NCBI GenBank assembly: GCA_006386115.1
Contig: VFIW01000060.1
Coordinates: 124,001-188,000 of the forward strand
Source of the DNA: Globisporangium splendens
Taxonomy: Eukaryota > Oomycota > Peronosporomycetes > Pythiales > Pythiaceae
Direction of reading: 5' to 3'
DNA length: 64,000 bases
The position numbers and the translations under genes are program-made. The notes under the pieces are model-generated. The model did not search any database. It had not been told where the DNA came from and worked only from the letters and a program-made list of their open reading frames with translations. This document shows positions 32,475-42,476 of this stretch, one piece after another (position 1 is the first letter of the stretch; each line of letters opens with the position of its first letter).

Positions 32475-32616
32475 GATTCAGAAGTGATCTAGTGCAATCC
32501 TCGCAATAGACACATTTACACTCCGATATGAAATTCGTAATCAAGATTAGGTAGGAGAATGGATATTGTAGGTCACGACGATGAACCTAAATATACCTCA
32601 CCTTATAAAGATAAAG
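32475..32616 (+). mobile_element. 3'-terminal fragment of the LINE A/B family, plus strand
   Basis: Matches the last 140 bp of LINE A and B in opposite orientation (AGTGATCTAGTGCAATCC ... GGAGAATGGATATTGTAGG ... ACCTCACCTTATAAAGATAAAG). It gives the cleanest view of the family 3' end. It differs from LINE B at several positions, so it is a separate copy. Confidence 0.85.
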
Positions 32617-33073
32617 GTATTCTGAATTGAAGCAGCAGAAAACTCTGCTCGTACCTGAATTGGTCATCACTTGTTTGTAAATTGGACCTCTGTATCCGGC
32701 ACTGCCACAGGACTGATATGTATTATATTATAATTGATTGATTGATAGAGGTACTCTTCTAAAATAATGAATGAGAACATGAGGTGTTTAAGGTAGTTAT
32801 CACATAACACAACTAATTCCTTTACAAGATGGTACATGTTTACGATCACCTTGAAGAGGGTATTAACACAACTAACCAGTTGGCAACTGAAGATCCAACT
32901 GCAGTTTGCCCAGTGGGTACAATCTGAACCCATTAACCCAACACTCCAGAGGCTTCACTGTTGGCTTGTGGCCGGTCCTTGCAAACGGACGGCATCCTTC
33001 CAGCACCGCGCTGCTGCCGTGTCCCGTGGAAAAACTTGTAGCCTCTCGCTGCGTTGGCTTAATTTTAACTTGC

Positions 33074-33093
33074 CTCTCTCTCTCTCTCTCTCT
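33074..33093 (+). repeat. (CT)n microsatellite in the kinase 1 promoter region
   Basis: About ten CT units, roughly 150 bp upstream of the kinase 1 ATG. Confidence 0.85.
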
Positions 33094-33170
33094 TGCATTC
33101 TGCTCGTTGCTCCTATTTCACGTTTCCCCTCGTCTTGGGTTTAGAAGTCACATCAGCCATGGGCTTTCAC

Positions 33171-33186
33171 CATTCTCCCTCATTTG
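33171..33186 (+). promoter_or_regulatory. Oomycete initiator-like motif of kinase 1
   Basis: CATTCTCCCTCATTTG, 55-70 bp upstream of the ATG at 33241. It fits the CATTYY core of oomycete initiators. Motif match only. Confidence 0.4.
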
Positions 33187-33240
33187 CGTACCTTCCTTCT
33201 TCTGCACAGAAACAAACATACCAAGATATTGTTTCCCACC

Positions 33241-35478
33241 ATGCGTGCAATTCTCGCTTCGTTCGTGGCCACGTGTGCCTTCCTGATTGCCACTAACGCT
33301 ACTCCTGGCGCAGATGCGACGCATTTCAGTCCCGCGATCCGTCAACTTGCGACCAGCAAGCCGTTGGTCGGGAGTGATTTTAAGTTTGACGGCAACACAT
33401 CGGATCTCGCTCGACAGTTTTACGTCCGATACCAGGCTGGTGACACCGTGGCGAAGGTGACCACCACCGACGTCCCAGACTCGGTCCAGGCTCGTCTCGA
33501 TAATGCGGGTGCAATGGATTTCGCCGAGCTGCCAGGATTAGTGCAGCGCGCGCTGCTTTGGGATACTGGGTACGTGCTGGATCCAGCAGAAAAGATTGTG
33601 AAGATGTGGACGCTCACCGGTCGGTCAATGGCTGACATCTTTGTCTCGAAAGAGGAATACGAATCCGCCATGTGTGTGGCCAAATTCTGTCCTAACACAG
33701 GAACTCTCGGTTCGCAGTCGTACAAGTCGCAATTCTGTACGGGCACCCAAATGCTGTCAGTTACCAAATGTATGTCTGAGGATTTGGTCGGCGGGAGTGA
33801 TTTCGAGGCTGTCAACTTATCGATGTGGTCAACAGGTTCGGATCCAAACACCAGCCCCGAAATCACAATACGATATCACGCATGGACCGATGGTGGCGTG
33901 TCTTACTTAGTGTACGCAATCCACACTGCCGAAGACGTGGCGAAATACGGCAACTGCCCGAAGGCGAACCATTACGGCGCTGTCGTGATCCCGTGCTACA
34001 AGAAATCGGACACCACGCCGGACAAGGCGTCGCAAATGAAGGAGCCCGCGACAAGTGCCTGGCTCGATACGTGGCTAACCGCATTCCCTAAGAAGGTTTC
34101 AGCGACTACATCTGAAGACCGAGCGGCCGAGGAGTCGTCCACTGGCTCCTCATCCTCAAATACAAGCCCACCTTCAAGAGCACCTCGTACAACAGTGACG
34201 CCAGCAACAGTAACCCCAGCAACAGTAAACCCAGCAACAGTAACCCCAGCAACAGTAACCCCAGCAAAAGTAACCCCAGCAACAGTAATCCCAGCAACAG
34301 TAACCCCAGCAACAGTAACGAAGCCGACAGATCCCAAGTCGCTCACTTTAGGTGTCATCGTTGGGATTGTCGGTGGTGCGTTCCTGGTTCTCCTTATTCT
34401 TCTGATCTTTATCCTCCGGAAACGCCATACCAAGAGTGACAGCAATGATGACCAAGTTGAGAACAACAAAGACGAGGATTACCGGATTGGGACGGACAGG
34501 ACAGAGGGAACTGGTGGCAGCAGAATGGAGTGGAATCAGGTGCGCACTTCGCTGAGAACCGGAGGAAGTAACGGAGGAAGAAGTAGCCTTTGGGACGATG
34601 ATGCGATCTTTGCGGCACGAATTCCGCGAGAGAAATTGTTCCAAGAGGCGTTGATCTCTCGCGGAGGGTACGGAGAAGTGTATCGCGGACGGTATAATGG
34701 CAGTACCGTCGCGATCAAACAACTGCTCCCCGAGGCACGCAGGAACATGAGCCAGATCAACTCGTTACTCGCGGAAGTCAAGCTCCTCGTATCGCTTGAG
34801 CATCCGCGAATCATTCAATTCATCGGCGTCGCGTGGGATTCACCATCGGATCTATGCCTTGTGTTAGAATACATGGAAGGTGGAGATCTGAGAGCACTGC
34901 TGACGATGTTCGAGGAAGTGCAACATCGCAAGCACGGGTTTGATAGCGACAAACTCAAGATCGCACTGCACATCGCTCATGCGTTGACGTACCTGCACTC
35001 GCTCAACCCTATCGTGCTGCACCGCGACCTCAAGTCAAAAAACATTCTTCTCGACAGCAAGTTAGATGCCAAGTTGACGGATTTTGGTGTCTCGAGAGAG
35101 CGAAGCAGCCACACGATGACCGCGGGCGTGGGGACGTCGCTCTGGATCGCGCCAGAGGTGATGCTGGGTGAGCGCTACGACCAGAAAGCAGACGTGTTTT
35201 CGTTTGGCGTCGTACTCTCGGAGCTCGACTCGCATGCGTTGCCGTACTCACAGGTGAAACAAACGAACTCGGGTCGCCATATCCCCGACACGGCCGTGCT
35301 TCAAATGGTTGCGATGGGCCGATTGAGCGTGCAGTTCTCACGGAATGCGTCGCACGATATGGTAGCGCTCGGGAAGCAGTGCGTCGCGAAAGACCCACAC
35401 GAACGGCCGCTTGCAGCTGAGATTCTCTACCGACTGCAGCGTGTTTCGAGGGGTTTGGGAGAGCAGCAGTCGTTTTGA
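33241..35478 (+). CDS. TKL-type receptor kinase 1 (signal peptide, ectodomain, TM, kinase)
   Basis: 745 residues from ATG 33241. The upstream ATG at 33184 would bury the signal peptide. Signal peptide 1-25 (MRAILASFVATCAFLIATNA). The ectodomain, about 26-310, has paired Cys and the LQRALLWDTGYVLD and GRSMADIFVSKEEY motifs that recur in kinase 6. A V-T-P-A-T pentapeptide repeat (about 319-358) makes a stiff stalk. TM about 368-394 (GVIVGIVGGAFLVLLILLIF). In the kinase domain, about 468-745, the Gly loop is SRGGYGEVYRG, Lys493 is in VAIKQLL, Asp596 in HRDLKSKNILL and Asp614 in DFGVSRERS; APEVM is intact. HRDLKSKN is usual for Ser/Thr-specific TKL kinases. Likely a cell-surface signalling receptor; ligand unknown. 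No intron seen. Confidence 0.93.
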   Translation: MRAILASFVATCAFLIATNATPGADATHFSPAIRQLATSKPLVGSDFKFDGNTSDLARQFYVRYQAGDTVAKVTTTDVPDSVQARLDNAGAMDFAELPGLVQRALLWDTGYVLDPAEKIVKMWTLTGRSMADIFVSKEEYESAMCVAKFCPNTGTLGSQSYKSQFCTGTQMLSVTKCMSEDLVGGSDFEAVNLSMWSTGSDPNTSPEITIRYHAWTDGGVSYLVYAIHTAEDVAKYGNCPKANHYGAVVIPCYKKSDTTPDKASQMKEPATSAWLDTWLTAFPKKVSATTSEDRAAEESSTGSSSSNTSPPSRAPRTTVTPATVTPATVNPATVTPATVTPAKVTPATVIPATVTPATVTKPTDPKSLTLGVIVGIVGGAFLVLLILLIFILRKRHTKSDSNDDQVENNKDEDYRIGTDRTEGTGGSRMEWNQVRTSLRTGGSNGGRSSLWDDDAIFAARIPREKLFQEALISRGGYGEVYRGRYNGSTVAIKQLLPEARRNMSQINSLLAEVKLLVSLEHPRIIQFIGVAWDSPSDLCLVLEYMEGGDLRALLTMFEEVQHRKHGFDSDKLKIALHIAHALTYLHSLNPIVLHRDLKSKNILLDSKLDAKLTDFGVSRERSSHTMTAGVGTSLWIAPEVMLGERYDQKADVFSFGVVLSELDSHALPYSQVKQTNSGRHIPDTAVLQMVAMGRLSVQFSRNASHDMVALGKQCVAKDPHERPLAAEILYRLQRVSRGLGEQQSF
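34195..34314 (+). repeat. Eight 15-bp coding repeats (V-T-P-A-T) in the kinase 1 stalk
   Basis: Eight head-to-tail 15-bp units of the type GTAACCCCAGCAACA, with single substitutions giving VNPAT, VTPAK and VIPAT. In frame, so unit number can change without breaking the gene. Thr/Pro-rich, probably an O-glycosylated spacer between ectodomain and membrane. Confidence 0.9.
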
Positions 35479-36007
35479 AAGAGCAAAATGGCGACGAGTT
35501 CATGATGCTGGCGTACTAGCAGAAAAGTCCAACTTTTGTGCCACTTAGTGACTGACAATCATCGAGCAAGTAGGTTTGCTGAGTTTCAATAAAAGCAACC
35601 TTGTTGCAAAGAAGTATCCTTTCGGATAACTTCTGCAACTCGTGGTGTCAGAAAAGCGTGGCTGATCCGTCGGTTGTTTGACTGAGTGGGCATGTCGTCG
35701 AAGGCAAAGAGATGTGTTTCTCGTACTGACATCTGTGGCAGTAGATTTCTGAGGGCTGCGTGATTTTCTGCCATAGAATTGCTTGATGGGTGTGTAAATT
35801 AGGTGACTCGAAGCAATGTCTTTTCTGCTTGGTTCCATTCTGAAACTCACGACCTATTGGAGAGATTCCAGTTGTTTTTTGTATGCCATTTGAATATTCA
35901 AAGTTACACAAACGGTGCATGTTCTGTCGGAGGTGTATTTTTGGCTTCTGAAGAACTGCTGGATCTCATCATGGTCATCTAGGTCAGCTTCAAACTCAAA
36001 CGCGGTA
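35479..36007. other. Intergenic between kinase 1 and LINE C
   Basis: Contains the 3' end of kinase 1. Minus-strand short frames (35545-35920) are not convincing, and I recognise nothing else. Confidence 0.35.
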
Positions 36008-37835
36008 GGCCAGGCACTCCTGGCCCTCTACGGCTATTGTCAATCAGCTACACAACCTAGTGAAACAATTTGTCTCGGGCTCAAGGAATGGTAAGCCTGC
36101 GAAACCGTGGATGAAGGAAGAACAAGCTGAGCTCAAAAAAATGAATGGAGGCTTGTCAGTACCCAACATCAGAACTGAGCTGATGACGATGAGTGCCACA
36201 GCAGTCTACAAATGGGCAATCACTACCTCTCACATCGATCAGGTCATCGGGGAAATCTTGCTGCACAACACAAGGGCTTCTTCGACGTACATCACGCCGC
36301 TCGACGCAATTCCAAGGCGGCCACTCCAGCTTCGTGATAACATGTGGACAACTGGCGCAGCATTATGTGCGTCGCTCCATTCTCGACCCCATGAGCCCAG
36401 AGAACGTGATAATGTACGTTGGTGTTACGAGCACTTCAAGTCGACAATTGTGCAGACTCAATGGGACGGCGATGTGTTCCAGATCGACCTCAGCTCTAAA
36501 ATGTCTGACAGGCTTCAAGGTATCATCGCTGAAAGACGAAAGCTACGTGGGACATTCTGTGCAGAATGGCTGCCATACATGACCTCGACTGCAGATGGGT
36601 GGCTTCTTGATTCCAACGGCTCCCCTTACAAGCTTGCTCACACATCATTATCAGTTGGAACAGCACAATTGGGTGATATACTTCGATGGGAGTGGATAAG
36701 ACCAGGAGTGCTTAACTTCATCCCGACATGTGGAATCTCCGGATTCTCCCGGCCGTCTATTCGAGCGCTCGAGCGGTTATGTGCTACGTTGGTATCCAAC
36801 TTCCCACAGCTTCTGTATCGACCACAGCAAACAAATGTGCTTCGGCTGTACAACGGACAACGTCGTTATAACCACGAATGGCATCTGCACACCAGCGAAG
36901 CAACTCTGACCCACGTCGACACGACCCTAGTCAAAGCTACGCATACAGTTCACTCCGCAATGGACTGCGACATCATGGCAACAAGAGACTTGAACGGGCA
37001 GAAGGTGTCGTTCCATGCACATCCACGTTTCACAAGAATCGTGCAACTATTGGGTGGCAACGGACGATACAATACGACCAGATCTTTCTATCGGCAACAA
37101 GTTGCAGCAACGAGGACACAAATTGGCAAAGATACTCGAGATGCAGCAGTCAACAAAGCTGTCCATACATTAGGATCTCTGTGGCCAGGACTGCAATTAA
37201 TCCAATGGAGCGAATTACACAACATCCCAGGGATTACAGTTTATACGGCTCAGACTCTTCTCCGGCTGAAAGCCAACCGACTCTCCATATGGAACTATGA
37301 GAAAGCTGATCACTTCGAACCGTTGTACGTGATTGGAGACAGTGCACTCATTATCTCCCAACAGCGAATGCATCGGTCCCCTCGACAGCACCGATTGGCA
37401 TGTTTATACCAGACAAGTCGACGACTCGCGGATTGCATCGACATCCGAGGATGGTACCATCACTACCGTGCCTTCAACAAGATGGCGGACTCAGCCGCCA
37501 ACCTAGCCATGGACACCAGAACATCAACGCAGGTTCACTTCCCAACTCATCGAGCTGCTTTCAACAATCTCACCCAGGATCTTGACAACGACGTCATGCA
37601 TTGGCTTGTGCGAAGTTCGGAAGACCCACGGTCATGGACAACACAAGGCAGCCTCACATAGGACCAAGAGAACATGCCATCCTGGTCAAAGATTATTTAG
37701 CACTTAGAAGTGATCTATTGCAATCCGCGCTGTAGACACATTTACACTCCTAGATGAAATTCGCAATGAAGATTAGTTAGGAGAATGGATATTGTAGGTC
37801 ACCACGATGAACCTAAATATACCTCACCTTATAAA
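36008..37835 (+). mobile_element. LINE C: 5'-truncated and internally deleted copy of the LINE A/B family
   Basis: Plus-strand copy starting inside the RT C-terminal region (GGCCAGGCACTCCTGGCC) and ending in the family 3' end (AACCTAAATATACCTCACCTTATAAAG). One open frame covers 36060-37661. At about 37310 it jumps from NYEKAD to HFEPLYVIGDS. Compared with LINE A this removes about 750 nt, including the zinc-knuckle-like region and the first RNase H motif, while keeping the frame. The later RNase H parts (VIGDSALI, FNKMADSAANLAMDT) remain. A 1-nt loss near 37634 ends the frame early. Confidence 0.9.
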
Positions 37836-37905
37836 GACACGTCCACACCAGAGACTTGACCAACAACGAACAAATACCTTGACGTGAAGCTCATGATAGG
37901 GGCAG

Positions 37906-37954
37906 TGGTTGTTGGCTGACATGTTCATGACATGAACTTGTCGGCCAACAACCA
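37906..37954. repeat. 49-bp imperfect palindrome
   Basis: The outer arms TGGTTGTTGGC (37906-37916) and GCCAACAACCA (37944-37954) are perfect inverted repeats. The inside holds a second palindrome (GTTCATGACATGAAC). It could extrude as a cruciform or fold as RNA. It lies about 70 bp past the 3' end of LINE C. Confidence 0.6.
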
Positions 37955-39484
37955 TTGTCGCCAAGTTGACACTTTTTTTCGAACAAAAATTTCCGCTGCA
38001 AGCGCATTGCGTCCTCACCTCCATCCCACGCGTAACTCGAATCAACATGGCAGGTCCATTACACACTTTGCAGCAAAAATTCGCTCGTGCAGTAAGCACA
38101 ACTGCGTGCGCGTAACAGTTTCCCTTGGATTTTTCGCGTGTGTTTTGGCGGAACGCCCACCAGGAAACCTGTTGCAGCATGATGGATGGGGTGCTGTGTC
38201 ACCGCAAAAGAGTCAGCGTGCGGAAATTTGCTGCTGGGATGCGCATCGCCTGTTTGTTCCGCCCTGTCCCCTCCCGCGATGCAATCACAAAGTGCAACTT
38301 GATTGTCAACAGATGTCAGCAGCTCGGTTGGAATGGACAGACAGATGCCCGTGGTCTAGACTGCAATATTTGCAGAATAACTTGAGGGGCAGTGTGTGAC
38401 CACATGCTCTGCTATCGAGGTGCGACCAGGACTCGCTCCTCTAAAAAGAGACCAACGCACAGCGGAAGCCCCGCAAAGCTCAATATCCATTCAGAGCTTG
38501 GAGCGGCTCCTTGCATGGTGAGCTGCAGCGTGAGGCTCGTTTGTCTTGTGCTCGAGGCTAGGATAATTGTGCTTGGACAATTGATGTTTCTAACATGAGG
38601 ACCGGAAACTCGCGCTTTGCCCTTTCCATGTCTGCTGACACCTTGACAGTTGATAACTCCTAACCAGGACATCGCACCAAGTGCCTAGTTTAAGCGAAAA
38701 AAGGTAGTTTCAAAATACAAGATTAGGCAGTGCTCGAAATCAAGCCGAAGCCTGCTTGTCCAATTATTTACTCCCCATGGAGTAGTCGGTGAGATGACTA
38801 CGGTGCTTGCTTGTTTTGCAATCTACAGCACCAATATCGCCTTCCACGGAATGCATCCCTAGTGGAATATTTGCCAACCCAACAATCAACATCATCGTGC
38901 GCCTCTCGTGTCGGCATTGTGGTCTGCGCCGGAGCGATCGATGGCCGCTGGTACCGAATGCTGTCGAATTGGAAGTGGAGACGCCATTCAAACAACCAGT
39001 GAAAGATAGGAGGTTGTTGGCAGAGATTTGGAAGCCTGTGGAGAGAGTTTCTTCCTTGTCATCTGCGCTTTGTTACGCACTTGATTGGTGACTCAGTCTC
39101 CCATCGTCTTTTTGTAGGTATTTCTGGAATCCAGGGATAGGTAGTTCGGCCTTTTTCATAACAGAATGCCTATTTGGGAGCATCCCTTGCAGTTGCCAAT
39201 CAAAACCGAGCTGCTGCAGCGCAACTCGGGCGTGAGTCTCAGCACCTCCGCCGTGGCTGCCAGCTGCTGTGCAGAGACTGTGACGCTGTCATGAGCGAAA
39301 AATCCGCAAATCGATTCAGCGTGCGCGCCCCCTGTCTGCTGTTGCTGCCTCATTGACAGTCTCGGGCTTTGCAACAAGCAGCATCCTAGTTGCAGTGCCA
39401 ATCAGCTCGTCCTGCAGCCAGTACGCGGAATTTCTTCAAAGCAACCGACGGCATATTATCTTAATTTGCCTCGAGCGTAGAACC
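37955..39484. other. Intergenic 1.5 kb upstream of kinase 2
   Basis: No recognisable gene. Open frames such as 37932-38399 (plus) have mixed composition and no domain. The last 150 bp are the presumed kinase 2 leader. A CTCATTGACAGTCTC stretch near 39350 is a weak initiator candidate. Confidence 0.35.
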
Positions 39485-41122
39485 ATGGGCGATCTGTCGA
39501 CACCGCTCGCGCTTTTTGGTGTCGTGCTCATTGCGATCTTTGCCGCTTCCGACGTGCACGCGATCGAGACAAACGGAAGCGAAGCGTGCGACTTCAACGA
39601 GCTGGCCACGCTTACGGGGAACAGAACGTGTCCCGAGGCGCCGTCTTTCACCTTGCTCAATCTATCGGCAACTTGCGCAAACTCGAATTGCACCGACATT
39701 GTCCGGGCTCTCGTTCAAACTGACGTTTCCGACTGTGTGCTGTCCGACGAGAGGTCCCTGTATTCAGGCTTCATCGACCCGATCGTCACGCAATGCAATC
39801 TCACCTTCGATAATGCGACGAGCTGGAACACAAGCGACTACGTTCCAGTGGATTACAACTCGAGCTCTGACGGGGGAGGGTCGTCATCCTTCTTCCCCAA
39901 CAGTCAGGGCACGTCCCTGAGTGCTCCCGCGATCATCGCACTCGTGCTCGGCAGCGTCAGCGGCGGCGGGCTTATTGCCATCTTTTTCGTCTGGCTTCGC
40001 AATTATCGGCGCAAACGACGCGCGTTGCCCAATTTCGCCGAGCCGGACGAGGATGAAGGTGCAGACGGGAAGTTTGGACAAGGTCCGCTCACACCATCAA
40101 CGGATGACCACTTCTCGATGGCCCACTACTCGAGCGGCGAGGATTCTAACGACGCTGCTCCTGCTCCTCTTGCTCGTGGCAATTTGAACAACAATCCAGC
40201 GGCAAGTGACCTGACGGAGCTAACGTTGACGACTACATCGAGTGGCATCTGGGACGACGAAGCGATCGTAGCAGCACGTGTCCCGAAGGAAAAAGTGAAG
40301 GTCGAGGCGTTAATCTCACGCGGCGGGTTTGGCGAAGTCTACCGGGGGACGTACAACGGCCAGGCAGTGGCGATCAAGTCCTTGTTACCAGATCGCCGCA
40401 AGAACATCAAGCAGATCACAGCATTCCTCGCGGAGATTCGACTCTGTGCGTTCCTGGAGCATCCGCAGATCGTGCAATTTGTTGGCGTCGCGTGGGATTC
40501 GCTTGCCGACCTCTGCGTGCTTTCGGAGTTCATGGAAGGCGGAGATCTGCGTGCGCTGCTAGTCCAGTTTGAAGACGTGCAGCACCGTCCGCACGGATTT
40601 GACCGCGAAAAAGTCAAGATCGCGATGCACATCGCGCACGCGATGACGTACTTGCACTCGCTGCACCCGATCGTGCTGCATCGGGACCTCAAGTCCAAGA
40701 ACATCCTGCTCGACAAGAACCTGAACGCCAAGCTGACCGACTTTGGCGTGTCTCGCGAACGAAGCGATTATACGATGACGGCTGGTGTCGGCACGTCGCT
40801 GTGGATGGCACCAGAGGTGATGATGGGCGAGCGCTACGACCAGCGCGCCGACATGTTCTCCTTTGGCATCGTGCTCTCGGAACTCGACACGCATGCGCTG
40901 CCGTACTCTCAGGTGAAGGCGTCCGACTCGGGACGACGCCTGCCAGTGCTTCAGTTGGTGTCCCTGGGTCGGTTGAAAGTGGAGTTCTCGGCGAGTTGCC
41001 CACCAGAACTGGCCGCTCTCGGCGACGCATGCGTGTCCCTCGATCCCTACGAACGACCGACGGCAGCCGAGGCAATGTTCAAGTTGCACCGCGCGCTCAA
41101 GACAATGGCGGCATCGTCATAA
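39485..41122 (+). CDS. TKL-type receptor kinase 2
   Basis: 545 residues from ATG 39485 (MGDLSTPLALFGVVLIAIFA). The upstream in-frame ATG (39353) would mask this signal peptide. The short ectodomain, about 28-140, holds about eight Cys (CDFNELATLTGNRTCPEAPS, CANSNCTDI, VSDCVLS, VTQCNLTF). The pattern is reminiscent of small oomycete elicitin-like or other Cys-paired secreted domains, but I cannot assign a family. TM about 149-171. Kinase: SRGGFGEVYRG, VAIKSLL, His399-Arg-Asp401 in HRDLKSKNILL, Asp419 in DFGVSRERSDYTMTAGVGTS, WMAPEVMMGERY. All catalytic residues present. The gene converges on kinase 3: the two stops are only 127 bp apart. Confidence 0.93.
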   Translation: MGDLSTPLALFGVVLIAIFAASDVHAIETNGSEACDFNELATLTGNRTCPEAPSFTLLNLSATCANSNCTDIVRALVQTDVSDCVLSDERSLYSGFIDPIVTQCNLTFDNATSWNTSDYVPVDYNSSSDGGGSSSFFPNSQGTSLSAPAIIALVLGSVSGGGLIAIFFVWLRNYRRKRRALPNFAEPDEDEGADGKFGQGPLTPSTDDHFSMAHYSSGEDSNDAAPAPLARGNLNNNPAASDLTELTLTTTSSGIWDDEAIVAARVPKEKVKVEALISRGGFGEVYRGTYNGQAVAIKSLLPDRRKNIKQITAFLAEIRLCAFLEHPQIVQFVGVAWDSLADLCVLSEFMEGGDLRALLVQFEDVQHRPHGFDREKVKIAMHIAHAMTYLHSLHPIVLHRDLKSKNILLDKNLNAKLTDFGVSRERSDYTMTAGVGTSLWMAPEVMMGERYDQRADMFSFGIVLSELDTHALPYSQVKASDSGRRLPVLQLVSLGRLKVEFSASCPPELAALGDACVSLDPYERPTAAEAMFKLHRALKTMAASS

Positions 41123-41249
41123 ACGGTCTTCTGACGCATCTATTTGGCTTTGACTGCAAAAAATCTATGAAACCTAGTGGTGTGTGTGTGCTTGATTGTG
41201 TATTTAACAGGCAACAGAGTTGTGTATACTGAGTAAAGCGTGAATGCGA

Positions 41250-42476
41250 CTAAATAATAACAAGGAGCTTCTTCAACGCCAACTGGAGTTTGTACAAGAT
41301 CGCGGCCGTCGTGGGGCGATCTTGCGGGTTGTACGCGACGCACGCGAGACCGAGCTCGCGGACTTCGGGCATCGCCGACTCGGAGAACTGGACTTGGAGC
41401 TTCCCCATGGACACGAGCTGCAGGATCGCCGTGTCGCTGCCGCCCACTTTGCTCTCCGCGTACGGCAGCAAGTGCGAATCCAGTTCACTGAGCACGACGC
41501 CAAAGGAGAAGATGTCGGCTTTCTCGCTGTACTGCTCGCCCATCATGACTTCCGGCGCCATCCACAGCGAAGAGCCGACGCCAGCGGTCATCGTGGCATC
41601 AGATTGCTCTCGGGATACACCAAAGTCCGTGAGCTTCGCGTCCCACTGCGCACTCAACAGAATGTTCTTGGACTTGAGATCACGATGCAAGACTACAGGC
41701 GACAGCGAGTGCAAGTACGTGAGCGCGTGGACGATATGCAGCGCGATCTTGACTTTGTCGCAGTCGAAGCCGCGCTGTCGTCGCTCCTGCTCCTCGAAGC
41801 GCACGAGCAAGGCGCGCAAGTCGCCGCCATCCATGAACTCGGTGACCACGCAAGCTTCACTAAGAGAATCCCAGGCCACACCGATGAACTGCACGATTCT
41901 CGGGTGTTCGAACGCGATCATGAGCTTGGCTTCGGCAAAGAAACGCTCGATTTGCTGCAGATCCTTTCGTGTCGCGGGCAAAAGCTTCTTGATCGCGACC
42001 GACTGGCGATTGTAGACCCCGCGGTAGACCTCACCGTACCCACCGCGGCTGATGAGCTCCACGATCTCGATCTTCTCGAGAGGCACCTTGGCGGCGATGA
42101 TCGCTGGGTCGTCCCAGGTGCCGCCCTGGTTTCTCGAGAGAAACTCGGTCTCGTAGCTCGTACGACCCGTGAACAGCGTCGAGTAGTGGTCCCCTTTGCT
42201 TCGAGGCGACAAATCATGGTTGGAAGACGACGAGGCTGCTGCTGCAGCGGCAGCGAGCTTTGCACGATGCGAGCGTCGGTACCAGATCGTGAATGCCGTG
42301 ATCATGAGGATGATCGCAATACCCGCGACGGCCATGATCCCGATGGTCTCCAACGAGAACTCCTCGGTGCTGCCATCGGAGCCCGAGCCGCTCATACGTC
42401 CGGCTTCATCGGCGGCACTGGACTCGGTCGAGTTCATAGCATCGTTCATGGAGGAATTGGAGCCGCTGCCACTCAT
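41250..42476 (-). CDS. TKL-type membrane kinase 3 (no cleavable signal peptide seen)
   Basis: 408 residues from ATG 42476. The N-terminus is a short Ser/Gly/Asn-rich segment (about 44 residues) and one TM at about 45-66 (IGIMAVAGIAIILMITAFTIW), then YRRSHR on the cytosolic side. There is no signal peptide in frame upstream: an in-frame TAG lies 9 bases before the ATG. The TM may therefore act as a signal anchor, or an upstream exon has been missed. Kinase: SRGGYGEVYRG, VAIKKLL, HRDLKSKNILL, DFGVSREQSDATMTAGVGSS, WMAPEVMMGEQY. Closest to kinase 4, with long identical stretches of DNA, so the two are a tandem pair. Ends LQLALKKLLVII. Confidence 0.9.
   Translation of the reverse strand: MSGSGSNSSMNDAMNSTESSAADEAGRMSGSGSDGSTEEFSLETIGIMAVAGIAIILMITAFTIWYRRSHRAKLAAAAAAASSSSNHDLSPRSKGDHYSTLFTGRTSYETEFLSRNQGGTWDDPAIIAAKVPLEKIEIVELISRGGYGEVYRGVYNRQSVAIKKLLPATRKDLQQIERFFAEAKLMIAFEHPRIVQFIGVAWDSLSEACVVTEFMDGGDLRALLVRFEEQERRQRGFDCDKVKIALHIVHALTYLHSLSPVVLHRDLKSKNILLSAQWDAKLTDFGVSREQSDATMTAGVGSSLWMAPEVMMGEQYSEKADIFSFGVVLSELDSHLLPYAESKVGGSDTAILQLVSMGKLQVQFSESAMPEVRELGLACVAYNPQDRPTTAAILYKLQLALKKLLVII

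Larger units (their letters stand above)
32617..33240. other. Intergenic and 5' leader of kinase 1
   Basis: The left half is AT-rich, with an ATTG-type short repeat at about 32735-32748, and shows no gene. The right half should hold the kinase 1 promoter: a (CT)n run at 33074-33093 and an initiator-like CATTCTCCCTCATTTG at 33171. Confidence 0.4.

Noticed and set aside
21580..32616. LINE B plus the plus-strand LINE 3' fragment as one twin-primed insertion with a 5' inversion
   Set aside because: LINE B already contains its own 3' region, and the fragment at 32475-32616 differs from it at several positions, so they come from different RNAs.
34195..34314. Regular short repeats as a CRISPR-like array
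   Set aside because: The 15-bp units are adjacent without spacers and translate in frame as V-T-P-A-T within kinase 1.
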